A DNA stretch of 32,793 nt from JBPYCR01 sp051846935 (GCF_051846935.1 NZ_JBPYCS010000029.1:1-32793); one strand, 5' to 3'; positions 1-7,848 are shown, counted from the first letter of the stretch. The notes: generated by a model from the letters alone, not told the origin. A program made the numbers and translations.

Positions 1-159
1 TTCAATTAACTTAAGGATTGCATAAATAGAGGCATCTTCTCCAAAAATTTTGGCGGTTTCTGTTTCTTTTATTTGATGCAAATTAATGTGCTCATCCAAG
101 GTTAGTCTTTCTTCTAACTCTAAAAGAATTGATCGAACACAGTCTTGATTAAGTTTCAA
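1..159 (-). CDS. DUF2513 family protein, C-terminus cut by window edge
   Basis: The first 53 codons of a leftward gene are visible and stay open to base 1. It starts with TTG at 159 and has a strong ribosome binding site (GGAGGAGGTG on the minus strand, about 166-175). The N-terminus LKLNQDCVRSILLELEE matches my memory of the DUF2513 family, small proteins common in the lysogeny regions of Firmicutes prophages, where the family opening is of the type MKLNQDCVRDVL. Function is unknown. A perfect extended -10 lies just upstream, so this gene probably heads a leftward transcript that may continue into the repressor and integrase region outside the window. Family assignment is recall from a partial sequence. 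Confidence 0.7.
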   Translation of the reverse strand, partial: MKLNQDCVRSILLELEERLTLDEHINLHQIKETETAKIFGEDASIYAILKLIE

Positions 160-183
160 AATTCACACCTCCTCCATAGGGAG

Positions 184-192
184 ATTATACCA
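184..192 (-). promoter_or_regulatory. Extended -10 promoter element for the leftward DUF2513 gene
   Basis: On the minus strand positions 192-184 read TGGTATAAT, a perfect TGn-TATAAT extended -10. No good -35 is present at 16-18 bp. Transcription would begin near 177, giving a leader of about 18 nt that carries the ribosome binding site. The element sits inside the gap between the divergent genes, next to the ribosome binding site of the rightward HTH gene, so a repressor here could affect both. I could not find a convincing rightward promoter in the gap. Confidence 0.5.
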
Positions 193-210
193 AATGAAAG
201 GAGAAAGAGA

Positions 211-393
211 ATGTCAGAGGAATTAGCAGTTAAAGTCCGATCAGAATTATTTAAAAGGAAAATGAGTCAAAAAGAATTAGCTGGTTTACTTGGTATTTCA
301 AGTGTTTATTTATCAGATATCATAAACGGTCGTAAAACTGGTCCAAAAGCACAAGAGCATGTAAAACACATCAAAAAGATATTAACTATTTAA
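211..393 (+). CDS. Small XRE/Cro-type helix-turn-helix regulator
   Basis: A 60-residue DNA-binding protein. The HTH covers about residues 17-40: 'MSQKELAGLLGISSVYLSDI' has the Q-x-x-L-A spacing, the G-I-S turn and a recognition helix typical of the XRE family. I chose the ATG at 211 because it has an AAAGGAGA ribosome binding site at 198-204; an in-frame upstream opening to 145 lacks one. It is the first rightward gene opposite a leftward lysogeny-type gene, the position of a Cro or early regulator. It lacks any oligomerisation domain, which favours a Cro-like role over a CI repressor. Target site and role are inferred only. Confidence 0.75.
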   Translation: MSEELAVKVRSELFKRKMSQKELAGLLGISSVYLSDIINGRKTGPKAQEHVKHIKKILTI

Positions 394-405
394 GGCGGGG
401 ATGAA

Positions 406-606
406 ATGAGTATGAGGTTGATAAGAGGAGTTAAAGCTTTAACGGATTATTTAAAATCAATTGATTGTGATATATCTGAGTCGACTATTTATAGGTTGAT
501 TAAACAAAATAATATTCCTTTTAAACGTCCTGCTCCAGGTATTCTTATTTTTGATTTAAATGCAATCGATAAATGGCTTTCTTACGAAGATGTTGAATCA
601 ATTTAA
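406..606 (+). CDS. Excisionase-like / MerR-type HTH protein
   Basis: A 66-residue basic protein starting 12 nt after the previous gene, with GGCGGGG (394-400) as ribosome binding site. The pattern of a helix, 'ISESTIYRLIKQNNIPFKR', then a short beta wing (PGILIFDLNAIDKWL) matches the small winged-helix excisionase/HTH_17 fold, where a Y-R-L-I-K recognition helix is followed by a P-F/Y-K-R turn and an 'I..WL' end. Such proteins act as excisionases or as early phage regulators. No integrase is visible nearby, so excisionase activity cannot be argued from context. A second in-frame ATG at 412 is an alternative start. Confidence 0.65.
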   Translation: MSMRLIRGVKALTDYLKSIDCDISESTIYRLIKQNNIPFKRPAPGILIFDLNAIDKWLSYEDVESI

Positions 607-625
607 CTTTAAGGAGCTGAACTAA

Positions 626-877
626 TTGGCTATAGAAGATCATTATTTAACGGAAGACCTAGAACAAGTATCCGATAATTTAGAAGTCCTACACACTTCA
701 GCTATGAATGTTTTAAAGGGAGCAACTACTGGTGACTTTGAACTGGTTGAACAGTCACAAATAAGTATTGAAAGATCACGAAAAATTCTAAGGGCCTTGT
801 ATGCCAAAAAATTAAAACATGATGAATTTGCAAGCGTGAATTATGGCATCTACAAGCGTAGGGGTTGGATGAATTGA
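626..877 (+). CDS. Small phage protein of unknown function
   Basis: 83 residues, mostly helical by composition, starting at a TTG with AAGGAG at 611-616 (9 nt spacing). The N-terminal half is acidic (EDHYLTEDLEQ), and the C-terminal half is basic and ends in YKRRGWMN. I do not recognise a family. The stop overlaps the TTG of the next small reading frame by 4 nt (TTGA), so the two are probably translationally coupled. A soluble accessory protein of the early region is the most that can be said. Confidence 0.6.
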   Translation: MAIEDHYLTEDLEQVSDNLEVLHTSAMNVLKGATTGDFELVEQSQISIERSRKILRALYAKKLKHDEFASVNYGIYKRRGWMN

Positions 878-957
878 AAGACTGGGTAGATGCATGGTAT
901 TTGTTTTTGTTTATCGTAGTTTGCATAGTGTTTAGTTTGACTATGAGTAACGCTTGA
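874..957 (+). CDS. 27-residue single-pass membrane peptide
   Basis: This reading frame starts at a TTG that overlaps the upstream stop (TTGA) and is preceded by AGGGG at 860-864. It encodes 27 residues with one hydrophobic stretch (about residues 9-22, YLFLFIVVCIVFSL), so it is a probable single-span membrane peptide. Small genes like this are common in phage early regions but have no known family that I can name. The coupling to the upstream gene and the plausible ribosome binding site are the only support. Confidence 0.4.
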   Translation: MKDWVDAWYLFLFIVVCIVFSLTMSNA

Positions 958-972
958 AAGGAGTGATATAAA

Positions 973-1065
973 TTGAGAACTTACGGATTTAAAGGTTTTG
1001 CATTTGCTCTTGCCGGAACCTTAGTAGTTGTTTATCTTGTATTAGCTTTAATCACACAAAAATAG
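973..1065 (+). CDS. 30-residue single-pass membrane peptide
   Basis: A TTG start at 973 is preceded by a good AAAGGAG (957-963, 9 nt spacing). The product is 30 residues with a hydrophobic segment from about residue 8 to 27 and a positive N-terminus (LRTYGFKG), consistent with a one-span membrane peptide. It follows another membrane peptide of similar size. No family is recognised. The strong ribosome binding site makes translation plausible despite the small size. Confidence 0.45.
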   Translation: MRTYGFKGFAFALAGTLVVVYLVLALITQK

Positions 1066-1067
1066 AC

Positions 1068-1083
1068 CCGTGCGCCAACACGG
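1068..1083 (+). other. Small hairpin after the membrane peptide gene
   Basis: CCGTG (1068-1072) and CACGG (1079-1083) form a 5-bp stem with a 6-nt loop (CGCCAA) just after the stop of the 30-residue frame. No T-run follows, so it does not look like an intrinsic terminator. It could slow ribosomes, protect RNA ends, or be chance. Confidence 0.3.
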
Positions 1084-1138
1084 ATCCATAGTTAAACAAT
1101 TCTTATATGAATTATAACACGAAAGGATGGATTGATAA

Positions 1139-1567
1139 ATGGAACGAAAGAAAATTGATTTACCATTATCAGATTTAGCCAACGGTGCTATTCAAGAAAA
1201 GTTGGATTATGAGCTGAAGAAAGTATTTGACAACATTCATGATAAGAACACAAAGGCACAAGACAAGCGCACAGTGACTATCAAGCTTGAATTCAAACCG
1301 GACGAGAATCGTCAAACCGTTGCGGTAACGAGTGATTTTACTACTAAACTAGCAAATGTTGAAGGTGTTTCTACTACTGTATTAACTGGTAGAGACTTGG
1401 GAACAGGACATGTTGAAGCAAAAGAACTTAAATCTAATGCTCCAGGACAAACTTTTTTCGATGATGATGCGGAGCAAAAAACAGATGTAGGCGAGCCAGT
1501 TGATGTTATTGAAAAGGAACAAAGACGCAAAAATATTATTGATTTACAGAGGGGGAACTCAAATTGA
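1139..1567 (+). CDS. Phage 'replication terminator protein'-type protein
   Basis: 142 residues, ATG start with AAAGGATGG upstream. The sequence pattern (LSDLANGAIQEKLDYELKKV, then 'KRTVTIKLEFKPDENRQTV', then a variable acidic tail) matches small Firmicutes phage proteins commonly annotated as 'replication terminator protein', which sit at the head of the replication module. That name is inherited; I know of no firm biochemical proof. The order here, ahead of an ATPase, a Sak4-like protein and an SSB-type protein, is the usual one. The C-terminus (residues 105-142) is charged and low in complexity. Its stop overlaps the next start (TTGA). Confidence 0.6.
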   Translation: MERKKIDLPLSDLANGAIQEKLDYELKKVFDNIHDKNTKAQDKRTVTIKLEFKPDENRQTVAVTSDFTTKLANVEGVSTTVLTGRDLGTGHVEAKELKSNAPGQTFFDDDAEQKTDVGEPVDVIEKEQRRKNIIDLQRGNSN

Positions 1568-2316
1568 TTAAAGAAGCGATTAAGTTTTTATTTGAAACAG
1601 GTATCGATCCGAATGAAAGATTAGTTGAATTTACTGATATCGATAACAATGACCGTCAATTTTTCATTGATGATAATGGAAGAGCCAGTGAAGTTAGACC
1701 GTATAAACAACTTGCGACAAGCACATTCAATTTAAATACATTGTCTGGATTAGTTTCATACATCAAATCAAATCTAGAAAGACAAGGGAAATCGTTTTAT
1801 CTACACGTATTTGATGAACGTACAGTTATTTTAAAAGGTTTGTTAAATGGTGAAGGGGATCGTGAAACTTTAGTTGCAGCTAATGCTATTGTTCCAAATT
1901 TCGAATATGAATATTTTCATGGTGCAGAAGAATTGATCATTGCATTACAATCAACTTTCACAAAAACAGGTGATCGTGATTTACTTCTAAAAGTAATTGG
2001 AAATGTAAAAGAAGAAAATGTAAGAAATACAGGTGATACAGGATTTTCACAGGCAGTCACTATCCAAACTGGTGTAGCTTCAGCTGATGATGTAAAGGTG
2101 CCTAATCCAGTAACTTTAGCACCGTATCGCACATTTTTAGAAGTGGATCAACCGGAAAGTGAGTTTGTTTTTCGTATGAAGGATGGGCCTCGAGGGGCAA
2201 TTTTTGAAGCTGATGGTGGTGCTTGGAGAAATCAAGCGATCGCTAATGTACGTGATTATTTAATGGTTGAATTGATGGAAGAACTCGAGAATGGACGCAT
2301 CACCATTATAGCCTAA
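1564..2316 (+). CDS. Conserved replication-module protein, possibly DUF2303-like
   Basis: 250 residues starting at TTG 1564, coupled by a 4-nt overlap to the gene before; GAGGGGGA (1549-1556) serves as ribosome binding site. It looks like a soluble alpha/beta protein with no nucleotide-binding or metal motif that I can see. The C-terminal part, with a proline-containing stretch (PNPVTLAPYRTFLEV) followed by 'FVFRMKD' and 'EADGGAWRN', has a weak resemblance to DUF2303/YfdQ phage proteins, but I would not rely on it. Its fixed place between the 'replication terminator' gene and the ATPase suggests a role in early DNA metabolism. Function unknown. Confidence 0.5.
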   Translation: MIKEAIKFLFETGIDPNERLVEFTDIDNNDRQFFIDDNGRASEVRPYKQLATSTFNLNTLSGLVSYIKSNLERQGKSFYLHVFDERTVILKGLLNGEGDRETLVAANAIVPNFEYEYFHGAEELIIALQSTFTKTGDRDLLLKVIGNVKEENVRNTGDTGFSQAVTIQTGVASADDVKVPNPVTLAPYRTFLEVDQPESEFVFRMKDGPRGAIFEADGGAWRNQAIANVRDYLMVELMEELENGRITIIA

Positions 2317-2339
2317 TAAGAAAGGAGAAATAACTAACC

Positions 2340-3644
2340 ATGATTAAAATAAATAAGTTTGAAATAGAAAATGTCAAACGTGTAAAAGCGGTCAAAATTG
2401 AACCTACTGCAAATGGATTAACCATTTTAGGAGGTAAAAACAATCAAGGTAAAACTTCTATTTTAGATGCTATCGCATGGGGGCTAGGTGGAAATAAACA
2501 CAAACCAAGTGAATCAACACGCGAAGGATCTGTAGTTCCGCCGTACCTAAATATCACACTTTCCAATGGACTTGTAGTTGAACGTAAGGGTAAAAATAGT
2601 GATTTAAAAGTTATTGATCCAAATGGAGAAAAAGCAGGACAGCAATTGTTGAATAGCTTTGTAGAAGAACTAGCCATCGATTTACCCAAATTTATGAATG
2701 CTACTGGTAAAGAAAAAGCTGATATTCTGTTGCGGATTATTGGAGTAGGAGAGCAGTTGCATCAACTGGAACGTGAAGAACAAGAATTTTATAATCAGCG
2801 CCGAACAATAGGACAAATAGCTGACCAAAAGTCAAAGTTTGCCAAGGAACAACCGTACTATCCTGATGCTCCAAAAGAGCCTATATCTGCTTCTGATTTG
2901 ATTAATGAACAGCAAGCTATCCTTGCAAAAAATGGTGAGAATCAACGGAAGCGACAGCAGTTAGCTGGTATCCAATCACAATATGCAGCCAAAGGGCAGG
3001 AGATTGAACAATTAAAGCAACGTTTGCAGCAGGCGGAAGCAGAATATGCGGAATTAGGAAATGACCTAGAGATTGCACAGAAGAATACATTAGATTTGCA
3101 GGACGAGTCAACAGAAGAATTACAGACGAACATCCAACAGATTGATGAAATTAATCGTAAAGTCAGAGCCAATCTTGATAAGGATAAAGCCGAAGAAGAT
3201 GCCAATAACTACCGTGCCCAATACGATAAGTTATCAGGCGATATAGAAAAGGTGCGAAAACAGAAAACGGACCTTCTAACAAATGCAAATCTGCCACTGG
3301 AAGGATTGTCTATAGAAGGTGGCGACTTAATTTATAAAGGTCAAAAATGGGACAACATGAGTGGATCCGATCAACTGAAAGTGTCTACAGCAATCGTACG
3401 TAAATTGAAACCAGATTGTGGATTTATTCTCTTGGACAAGCTCGAACAAATGGACCTTGAGTCGCTAGAAGAGTTTGGTAAATGGTTAGAAAAAGAGGGG
3501 TTACAGGCTATTGCTACTCGAGTTTCAACCGGTGGTGAATGTTCCATCCTTATCGAAGATGGTTATGTAGCTGGACAGGAACAAGTACAAACACCACAGC
3601 AACAAGCATCTGAAACAAAAACTTGGAAAGCGGGGGAGTTTTAA
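2340..3644 (+). CDS. SMC/Rad50-like AAA ATPase
   Basis: 434 residues. The N-terminus (MIKINKFEIENVKRV) has the usual RecF/SMC/Rad50 opening and is followed by a Walker A, GKNNQGKTS, at residues 32-40. A coiled-coil region spans about residues 185-310 (Q/E/K rich). A degenerate ABC-signature-like SGSDQ lies near 340, and a Walker B-like 'GFILLDKLEQMD' near 361-372. The layout is that of a short SMC-like head with hairpin coiled coil, as in Rad50 or SbcC but much smaller. No nuclease partner (SbcD-like) is adjacent. It probably works with the following RecA-like and SSB-like proteins in phage recombination or replication; this is inferred from neighbours. The stop lies 3 nt before the next start. 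Confidence 0.8.
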   Translation: MIKINKFEIENVKRVKAVKIEPTANGLTILGGKNNQGKTSILDAIAWGLGGNKHKPSESTREGSVVPPYLNITLSNGLVVERKGKNSDLKVIDPNGEKAGQQLLNSFVEELAIDLPKFMNATGKEKADILLRIIGVGEQLHQLEREEQEFYNQRRTIGQIADQKSKFAKEQPYYPDAPKEPISASDLINEQQAILAKNGENQRKRQQLAGIQSQYAAKGQEIEQLKQRLQQAEAEYAELGNDLEIAQKNTLDLQDESTEELQTNIQQIDEINRKVRANLDKDKAEEDANNYRAQYDKLSGDIEKVRKQKTDLLTNANLPLEGLSIEGGDLIYKGQKWDNMSGSDQLKVSTAIVRKLKPDCGFILLDKLEQMDLESLEEFGKWLEKEGLQAIATRVSTGGECSILIEDGYVAGQEQVQTPQQQASETKTWKAGEF

Positions 3645-3647
3645 TCA

Positions 3648-4745
3648 ATGGAAGTAATTAGTGGAAAAATTGAAAAAGCTAAAAAGGTTGTTTTATACGG
3701 TCCGGAAGGTATAGGTAAATCTTCTTTGGCAGCGCAATTTCCTAAACCTATTTTCATAGATACAGAGGGTTCGACAACTGAATTAACAGTTGACCGTCTT
3801 GCCAAGCCGTCGAGCTGGGAAATATTAAAACAGCAAGTAGATTGGGTCAAACAACAAGTAGGAAGATTTGAAACTTTAGTAATCGACACGATAGATTGGG
3901 CCGAAATGTTGTGTACACAAAGTGTTTGTGCAGCACATGGAAAAAAAGGAATTGAAGATTTTGGCTATGGTAATGGCTATGTGTACAATGCTGAAGAATT
4001 TGGACGTTTCCTCAATAAATTAAGCGACGTAATCGAAGTAGGAATAAACGTTGTGTTAACAGCTCATAGTCAAATTGTGAGATTTGAACAGCCGGATGAA
4101 ATGGGTGCCTATGATCGCTACCAATTAAAGCTTGGGAAGAAAACTTCTTCCCAAACCGCACCACTTGTAAAAGAATGGGCTGATATGGTCCTTTTCATGA
4201 ATTATAAAACATTTAGTGTAGCTGCAGATGAAAAGGGGAGAAAGCATAAAGCACAAGGTGGTGTAAGAACGATGTACACTACACATCATCCTGCTTGGGA
4301 TGCAAAAAACAGGCATGATTTACCGGAAGAGTTACCACTGGATTATTCGCATATTGCACATATTTTTAATAAGAATGCTATCAATAATCCTGCGCAACAA
4401 CAGCCGATACAACAAAATGTACAGCAACAAGCACCACCATTAACGCAACCGGCACCAGTTGAACAGCCACCTGTTCAAGAAGTACAACCTGTTCAAAACG
4501 ATGCACCTGTCAACAATACAGCTGAATTAAACCCAAACATACCGCAGTCATTACGTGATTTAATGACACAACACAGCGTCTCTGAAGAAGAAATCCAAGT
4601 TGTCGTTAGTCAAAAAGGATATTACCCACAAGATACACCAATTACCAATTATGATCCAAGTTTTATTGATGGAGTATTAGTAGGGGCTTGGCAACAAGTT
4701 TATGGCATGATCGAGGATTTCAGAAAGAACTTACCATTTAACTAA
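3648..4745 (+). CDS. Sak4-like RecA-core ATPase (AAA_24 type)
   Basis: 365 residues. Walker A GPEGIGKSS is at about residues 19-27, and a Walker B-like LVIDTIDWAE at about 77-86. A sensor-like 'VVLTAHSQIVRF' and 'WADMVLFMNYK' follow, the pattern of phage AAA_24 proteins related to the Sak4 group of single-strand annealing/RecA-core recombinases. From about residue 240 to 290 there is a low-complexity Q/P-rich linker, then a short helical C-terminal domain (about 300-365). Pairing with a DUF669 SSB-type gene next door is a known context for Sak4. ATG 3648 has GGGGGAG (3632-3638). Annealing activity is inferred, not visible. Confidence 0.75.
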   Translation: MEVISGKIEKAKKVVLYGPEGIGKSSLAAQFPKPIFIDTEGSTTELTVDRLAKPSSWEILKQQVDWVKQQVGRFETLVIDTIDWAEMLCTQSVCAAHGKKGIEDFGYGNGYVYNAEEFGRFLNKLSDVIEVGINVVLTAHSQIVRFEQPDEMGAYDRYQLKLGKKTSSQTAPLVKEWADMVLFMNYKTFSVAADEKGRKHKAQGGVRTMYTTHHPAWDAKNRHDLPEELPLDYSHIAHIFNKNAINNPAQQQPIQQNVQQQAPPLTQPAPVEQPPVQEVQPVQNDAPVNNTAELNPNIPQSLRDLMTQHSVSEEEIQVVVSQKGYYPQDTPITNYDPSFIDGVLVGAWQQVYGMIEDFRKNLPFN

Positions 4746-4760
4746 TAGGAGGAATTATAC

Positions 4761-5321
4761 ATGAGTCAAGAAGTCGAAAGAGAACTTGGTTGGGATGATG
4801 AAATAGAAAAGGAAGGTAGTGGCTTTATATTGCTACCTCCAGGAGATTATAACTTCACGGTAGCAAAATTCGAGCGAGGAAGATTCCAAGGCAGTGATAA
4901 AATGCCGCCTTGTAATCAGGCTAAATTAGAATTAACCATTCATAGCCCGGAACATGGTGATGTGACTGTTTTTCATAATCTTATGCTCCACACGAAAACA
5001 GAGGGTTTTTTATCTAACTTTTTTACTGGAATCGGACAAAAGAAACCAGGTGAAAAATTACGCATGAATTGGAATGCAGTAGTGGGTGCAAAAGGCAGAT
5101 GTAAAATTGTTGAAAATAAATATATGTCAAAAGGTGAAGAACGAGTAAATAACCAAGTTGATACATTTTATCCTTATGAGGAATATCTAAAGCATAGCGC
5201 AGGAAACCAAGCACAATTCCAGCAACCACAGCAACAACCAATGCAGAATAATCAAGCACCGTTCCCAACTAATAATCAAAATCAGCAACAAGCCGGAGGA
5301 TATACACCAGGTCAGTTTTAA
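4761..5321 (+). CDS. DUF669 family, phage single-strand DNA-binding-type protein
   Basis: 186 residues with AGGAGG (4748-4753) before the ATG. The core (residues 1-140) has the DUF669 pattern: an early 'LLPPGDYNFTVAKFERGRF', 'CNQAKLELTI' and an 'L.MNWNAVVGAKGRCKI' strand region. The tail (about 140-186) is rich in Q, N and P and ends in GQF, comparable to the disordered acidic or glutamine-rich tails of SSBs, although this one lacks the acidic DDDIPF-type tip. It lies directly between the Sak4-like gene and the helicase, so a role in coating single-stranded DNA during recombination or replication is likely. Confidence 0.75.
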   Translation: MSQEVERELGWDDEIEKEGSGFILLPPGDYNFTVAKFERGRFQGSDKMPPCNQAKLELTIHSPEHGDVTVFHNLMLHTKTEGFLSNFFTGIGQKKPGEKLRMNWNAVVGAKGRCKIVENKYMSKGEERVNNQVDTFYPYEEYLKHSAGNQAQFQQPQQQPMQNNQAPFPTNNQNQQQAGGYTPGQF

Positions 5322-5344
5322 AAGTGGGGTTTAGGAGGTAGCCA

Positions 5345-6928
5345 ATGAAACTAAGAAATTATCAAGAAGAAGCTCGAACGTCAATTCAAAATGAATGGGA
5401 AAAAGGAATTCAAAAGACGTTACTTGTATTGCCTACTGGATGCGGTAAGACGATTGTATTTTCAAAAGTAATTGAAGATAGAGTTAAAAAGGGCGAGCGT
5501 GTTCTCGTCCTTGCCCATAGGGGCGAACTATTAGAACAAGCTGCAGATAAATTAGAAAAGTCTACAGGACTTAAAACAGCTACAGAAAAAGCAGAAGAAA
5601 CATCTATTCATAGCTGGTATCGAGTTGTGGTCGGAAGTGTTCAAACTCTAATGAGAGAAAAACGGTTAAAGCGATTCACGAAAGATTTTTTCGATACGAT
5701 CATCATTGACGAAGCACATCACTGTATATCAGATAGTTACCAAAGAGTATTAAACTATTTTGAAGATGCAAATGTGTTAGGTGTAACTGCTACTCCGGAT
5801 CGTGGAGATATGAGAAATTTAGGAGAATATTTTGAATCACTAGCTTACGAATATACATTGCCAAAAGCAATCAAAGAAGGTTATTTATCGCCAATTAAAG
5901 CATTGACGATTCCATTGCAATTAGATTTAACCCAAGTAAGCCAACAGGCAGGAGACTTCTCTACTAGAGATTTAGGTAGCGCATTGGATCCTTATTTAGA
6001 ATCGATTGCAGATGAAATGGTAAAGAACGCTAGTGATAGAAAGATAGTAGTATTTCTACCACTCGTTGCTACTAGTCAACGATTCACAGAAATATTAAAT
6101 GAAAAAGGATTTCGGGCTGCAGAAGTAAATGGAGAGTCAAAAGACCGCGCAGAAGTATTGGAAGATTTTGATAAAGACAAATATAACGTTTTATGTAACT
6201 CTATGCTTTTAACAGAAGGATGGGATTGTCCTAGCGTTGATTGCATCGTTGTATTAAGACCAACAAGAGTAAGAAGTCTTTATTCACAAATGGTTGGGCG
6301 TGGTACCCGGTTATTTGAAGGTAAAACTGAATTATTATTATTAGATTTTCTTTGGCATACTGATCGTCATGAATTATGTCATCCGGCACATTTGATAGCT
6401 GAAAATGAAGAAGTAGCCAAAGCTATGACAAAGCAAATAGAAGAAGCTGGTATACCGTTAGATTTAGAAGCAGTCGAAGTAACTGCAGCTGAAGATGTAG
6501 TCGCTCAACGTGAGGAAGCACTTGCTAAACAGTTAGCAGAAATGAAACGTAGAAAACGTAAATTAGTTGATCCACTTCAATTTGAAATGAGTATCCAGGC
6601 AGAGGATTTATCAAGCTATGTACCTTCATTTGGTTGGGAAATGGGTCCACCTAGTGATGAACAAGTGAAAACGTTAGAAAAACTCGGCATCCTTCCTGAT
6701 CAGATCGACAATGCCGGTAAAGCCAGTAAGCTACTCGAACGCTTAGATAAACGTCGAGACGAAGGATTAACTACACCAAAACAGATCCGGTTCTTGGAGC
6801 AACGTGGCTTTCAGCATGTCGGAACATGGTCATTTGACAGTGCAAAGAAATTAATTGATCGTATTGCTGCTAGTGGTTGGAGAATACCGTCAGGAATAAG
6901 TCCAAAAGAATATAATCCAGAAGGGTGA
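5345..6928 (+). CDS. SF2 DEAD/DEAH-box helicase
   Basis: 527 residues with AGGAGGT just upstream of the ATG. Motifs are clear: Q-type 'LRNYQEEA' near the start, Walker A PTGCGKT (30-36), motif Ia 'VLVLAHRGELLEQA', DEAH (122-125), TAT (about 147-149), motif V 'NSMLLTEGWDCP', and motif VI 'QMVGRGTRL' (about 315). After the two RecA folds there is a helical tail (about 355-527) with a charged coiled-coil piece (about 380-405). This type is regularly found in phage replication modules and is thought to remodel recombination or replication intermediates. DNA unwinding is inferred from the family. Confidence 0.9.
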   Translation: MKLRNYQEEARTSIQNEWEKGIQKTLLVLPTGCGKTIVFSKVIEDRVKKGERVLVLAHRGELLEQAADKLEKSTGLKTATEKAEETSIHSWYRVVVGSVQTLMREKRLKRFTKDFFDTIIIDEAHHCISDSYQRVLNYFEDANVLGVTATPDRGDMRNLGEYFESLAYEYTLPKAIKEGYLSPIKALTIPLQLDLTQVSQQAGDFSTRDLGSALDPYLESIADEMVKNASDRKIVVFLPLVATSQRFTEILNEKGFRAAEVNGESKDRAEVLEDFDKDKYNVLCNSMLLTEGWDCPSVDCIVVLRPTRVRSLYSQMVGRGTRLFEGKTELLLLDFLWHTDRHELCHPAHLIAENEEVAKAMTKQIEEAGIPLDLEAVEVTAAEDVVAQREEALAKQLAEMKRRKRKLVDPLQFEMSIQAEDLSSYVPSFGWEMGPPSDEQVKTLEKLGILPDQIDNAGKASKLLERLDKRRDEGLTTPKQIRFLEQRGFQHVGTWSFDSAKKLIDRIAASGWRIPSGISPKEYNPEG

Positions 6929-6933
6929 TTTTT

Positions 6934-7071
6934 ATGGAGAAAGAAATAGTGTATTTGAAAGAAAAAGTTAAGTTTTTAGAATTACTTCTGGAAGTGAATT
7001 CAGAAACATTAGAGAAGGCTATTGAAACCAATCGTTTATTAATTGAAGAATTAAAAAGGAGAGCCACTTAA
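6934..7071 (+). CDS. 45-residue helical peptide
   Basis: A small frame starts at ATG 6934, five nt after the helicase stop. The helicase's last codons (AAGGGTGAT, 6921-6929) could act as its ribosome binding site. The product is 45 charged residues (MEKEIVYLKEKVKFLELLLE...) with leucines at heptad-like spacing, consistent with one amphipathic or coiled-coil helix. It ends in the same hairpin that terminates the convergent minus-strand gene. No family is recognised; similar short coiled-coil frames follow helicases in related phages only as far as I recall. Confidence 0.5.
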   Translation: MEKEIVYLKEKVKFLELLLEVNSETLEKAIETNRLLIEELKRRAT

Positions 7072-7077
7072 GGCTCC
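7053..7077 (-). terminator. Rho-independent terminator of the minus-strand gene
   Basis: Read on the minus strand, GGAGCC (7077-7072) pairs with GGCTCT (7065-7060), including one G-U pair, around a 6-nt loop. A T5 run follows shortly after (7057-7053). It lies directly beyond the stop of the leftward gene. On the plus strand the same hairpin is not followed by T residues, so rightward transcription need not stop. Confidence 0.6.
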
Positions 7078-7785
7078 TTAAGATCTAGGTTTACTAATTA
7101 ATGCTTCTGCTTTTTCAAATTCAATTTCATTTTCTATTTCAGCAACTAGAACTCTTATGAACGCTTTAATTGAGTTAGTATCATGCTCGGGATGACGTCT
7201 TGAGTAATGAGTTTCGTCATTACCAATAAAAGAAATAGCCCTTGCTAATTTTTGAATTCTATTACTTGTGATTTTTGAAATTTTATTTCCTAAAGTGACA
7301 TTTGGACTTTTTAACCAGTCATCAGATACTCCGTCTACTGGATACTGTAATAGATAATCAGTTACTAAGAATTCAAGAGCTTTTCTATATCCCATACCTG
7401 CAATTTGGTCAAGTTTTTCTTCTTCTGCTCTTTTAGCTTGATTGTATATTTTGCAGAAAGAAGAGAATTTATCTTGAATAGTTTTAGAAAAATCTAAATG
7501 TCCTAGTTCTAAGGGAGGGATTGCTTCAGCTGAATCGAAAAAACTTAGATCTCCCTTCCGCCATATAGTCAAGAAATGAATTGAAGTTGAACCACAGAGT
7601 TGACATGAAAAAAGAGCGGTTCCTTGATGATTATCATTTCTACCAGGAGTACCAAACAATCCTAAGGAGATTTGAGTACCAGTATTTCTACAGTGCATAC
7701 ACTGTCTAGGTTCTTCAATATGAGCGTCATCGTATTTAATAGAGTTAGACTCTAAATCATACCAAGATATATGTGCTTTAATCAT
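7078..7785 (-). CDS. DUF4145-like protein with N-terminal zinc-ribbon cysteines
   Basis: 235 residues encoded against the direction of the whole replication module. I chose ATG 7785 because AAGGAG (7801-7796, minus) precedes it; a longer frame to 7821 has none. Two CxxC-type pairs, CMHC (about residue 29) and CQLC (about 61), form a probable zinc ribbon. The C-terminal half (about 120-235) has the DUF4145 look: 'GYRKALEFLVTDYLL', then 'LARAISFIGNDETHYS', the helix bundle with a GN..H motif. DUF4145 occurs alone and fused to restriction and other defence proteins; its function is not established. It has its own promoter and terminator, as cargo genes often do. It is the best accessory candidate in this block. 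Confidence 0.7.
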   Translation of the reverse strand: MIKAHISWYDLESNSIKYDDAHIEEPRQCMHCRNTGTQISLGLFGTPGRNDNHQGTALFSCQLCGSTSIHFLTIWRKGDLSFFDSAEAIPPLELGHLDFSKTIQDKFSSFCKIYNQAKRAEEEKLDQIAGMGYRKALEFLVTDYLLQYPVDGVSDDWLKSPNVTLGNKISKITSNRIQKLARAISFIGNDETHYSRRHPEHDTNSIKAFIRVLVAEIENEIEFEKAEALISKPRS

Positions 7786-7816
7786 AAAATATATTCTCCT
7801 TATTAATTTTATTTTA

Positions 7817-7825
7817 ATCATATCA
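7817..7825 (-). promoter_or_regulatory. Extended -10 promoter for the minus-strand DUF4145-like gene
   Basis: On the minus strand 7825-7817 reads TGATATGAT, a TGn-TATGAT extended -10, about 32 nt upstream of the chosen ATG. No clear -35 is seen. The element lies between the divergent cargo gene and the primase-helicase gene, so expression of the cargo gene could be independent of the lytic operon. Confidence 0.4.
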
Positions 7826-7848
7826 AAAGAAAGTAGGTGATGCTACTA

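Noticed and set aside
1068..1083. Hairpin as a terminator
   Set aside because: Only 5 bp and no T-run; recorded as a hairpin only.
4380..4500. Low-complexity CAA/CCA-rich stretch as a DNA repeat element
   Set aside because: It encodes the Q/P-rich linker of the Sak4-like protein in frame and is explained by the protein.
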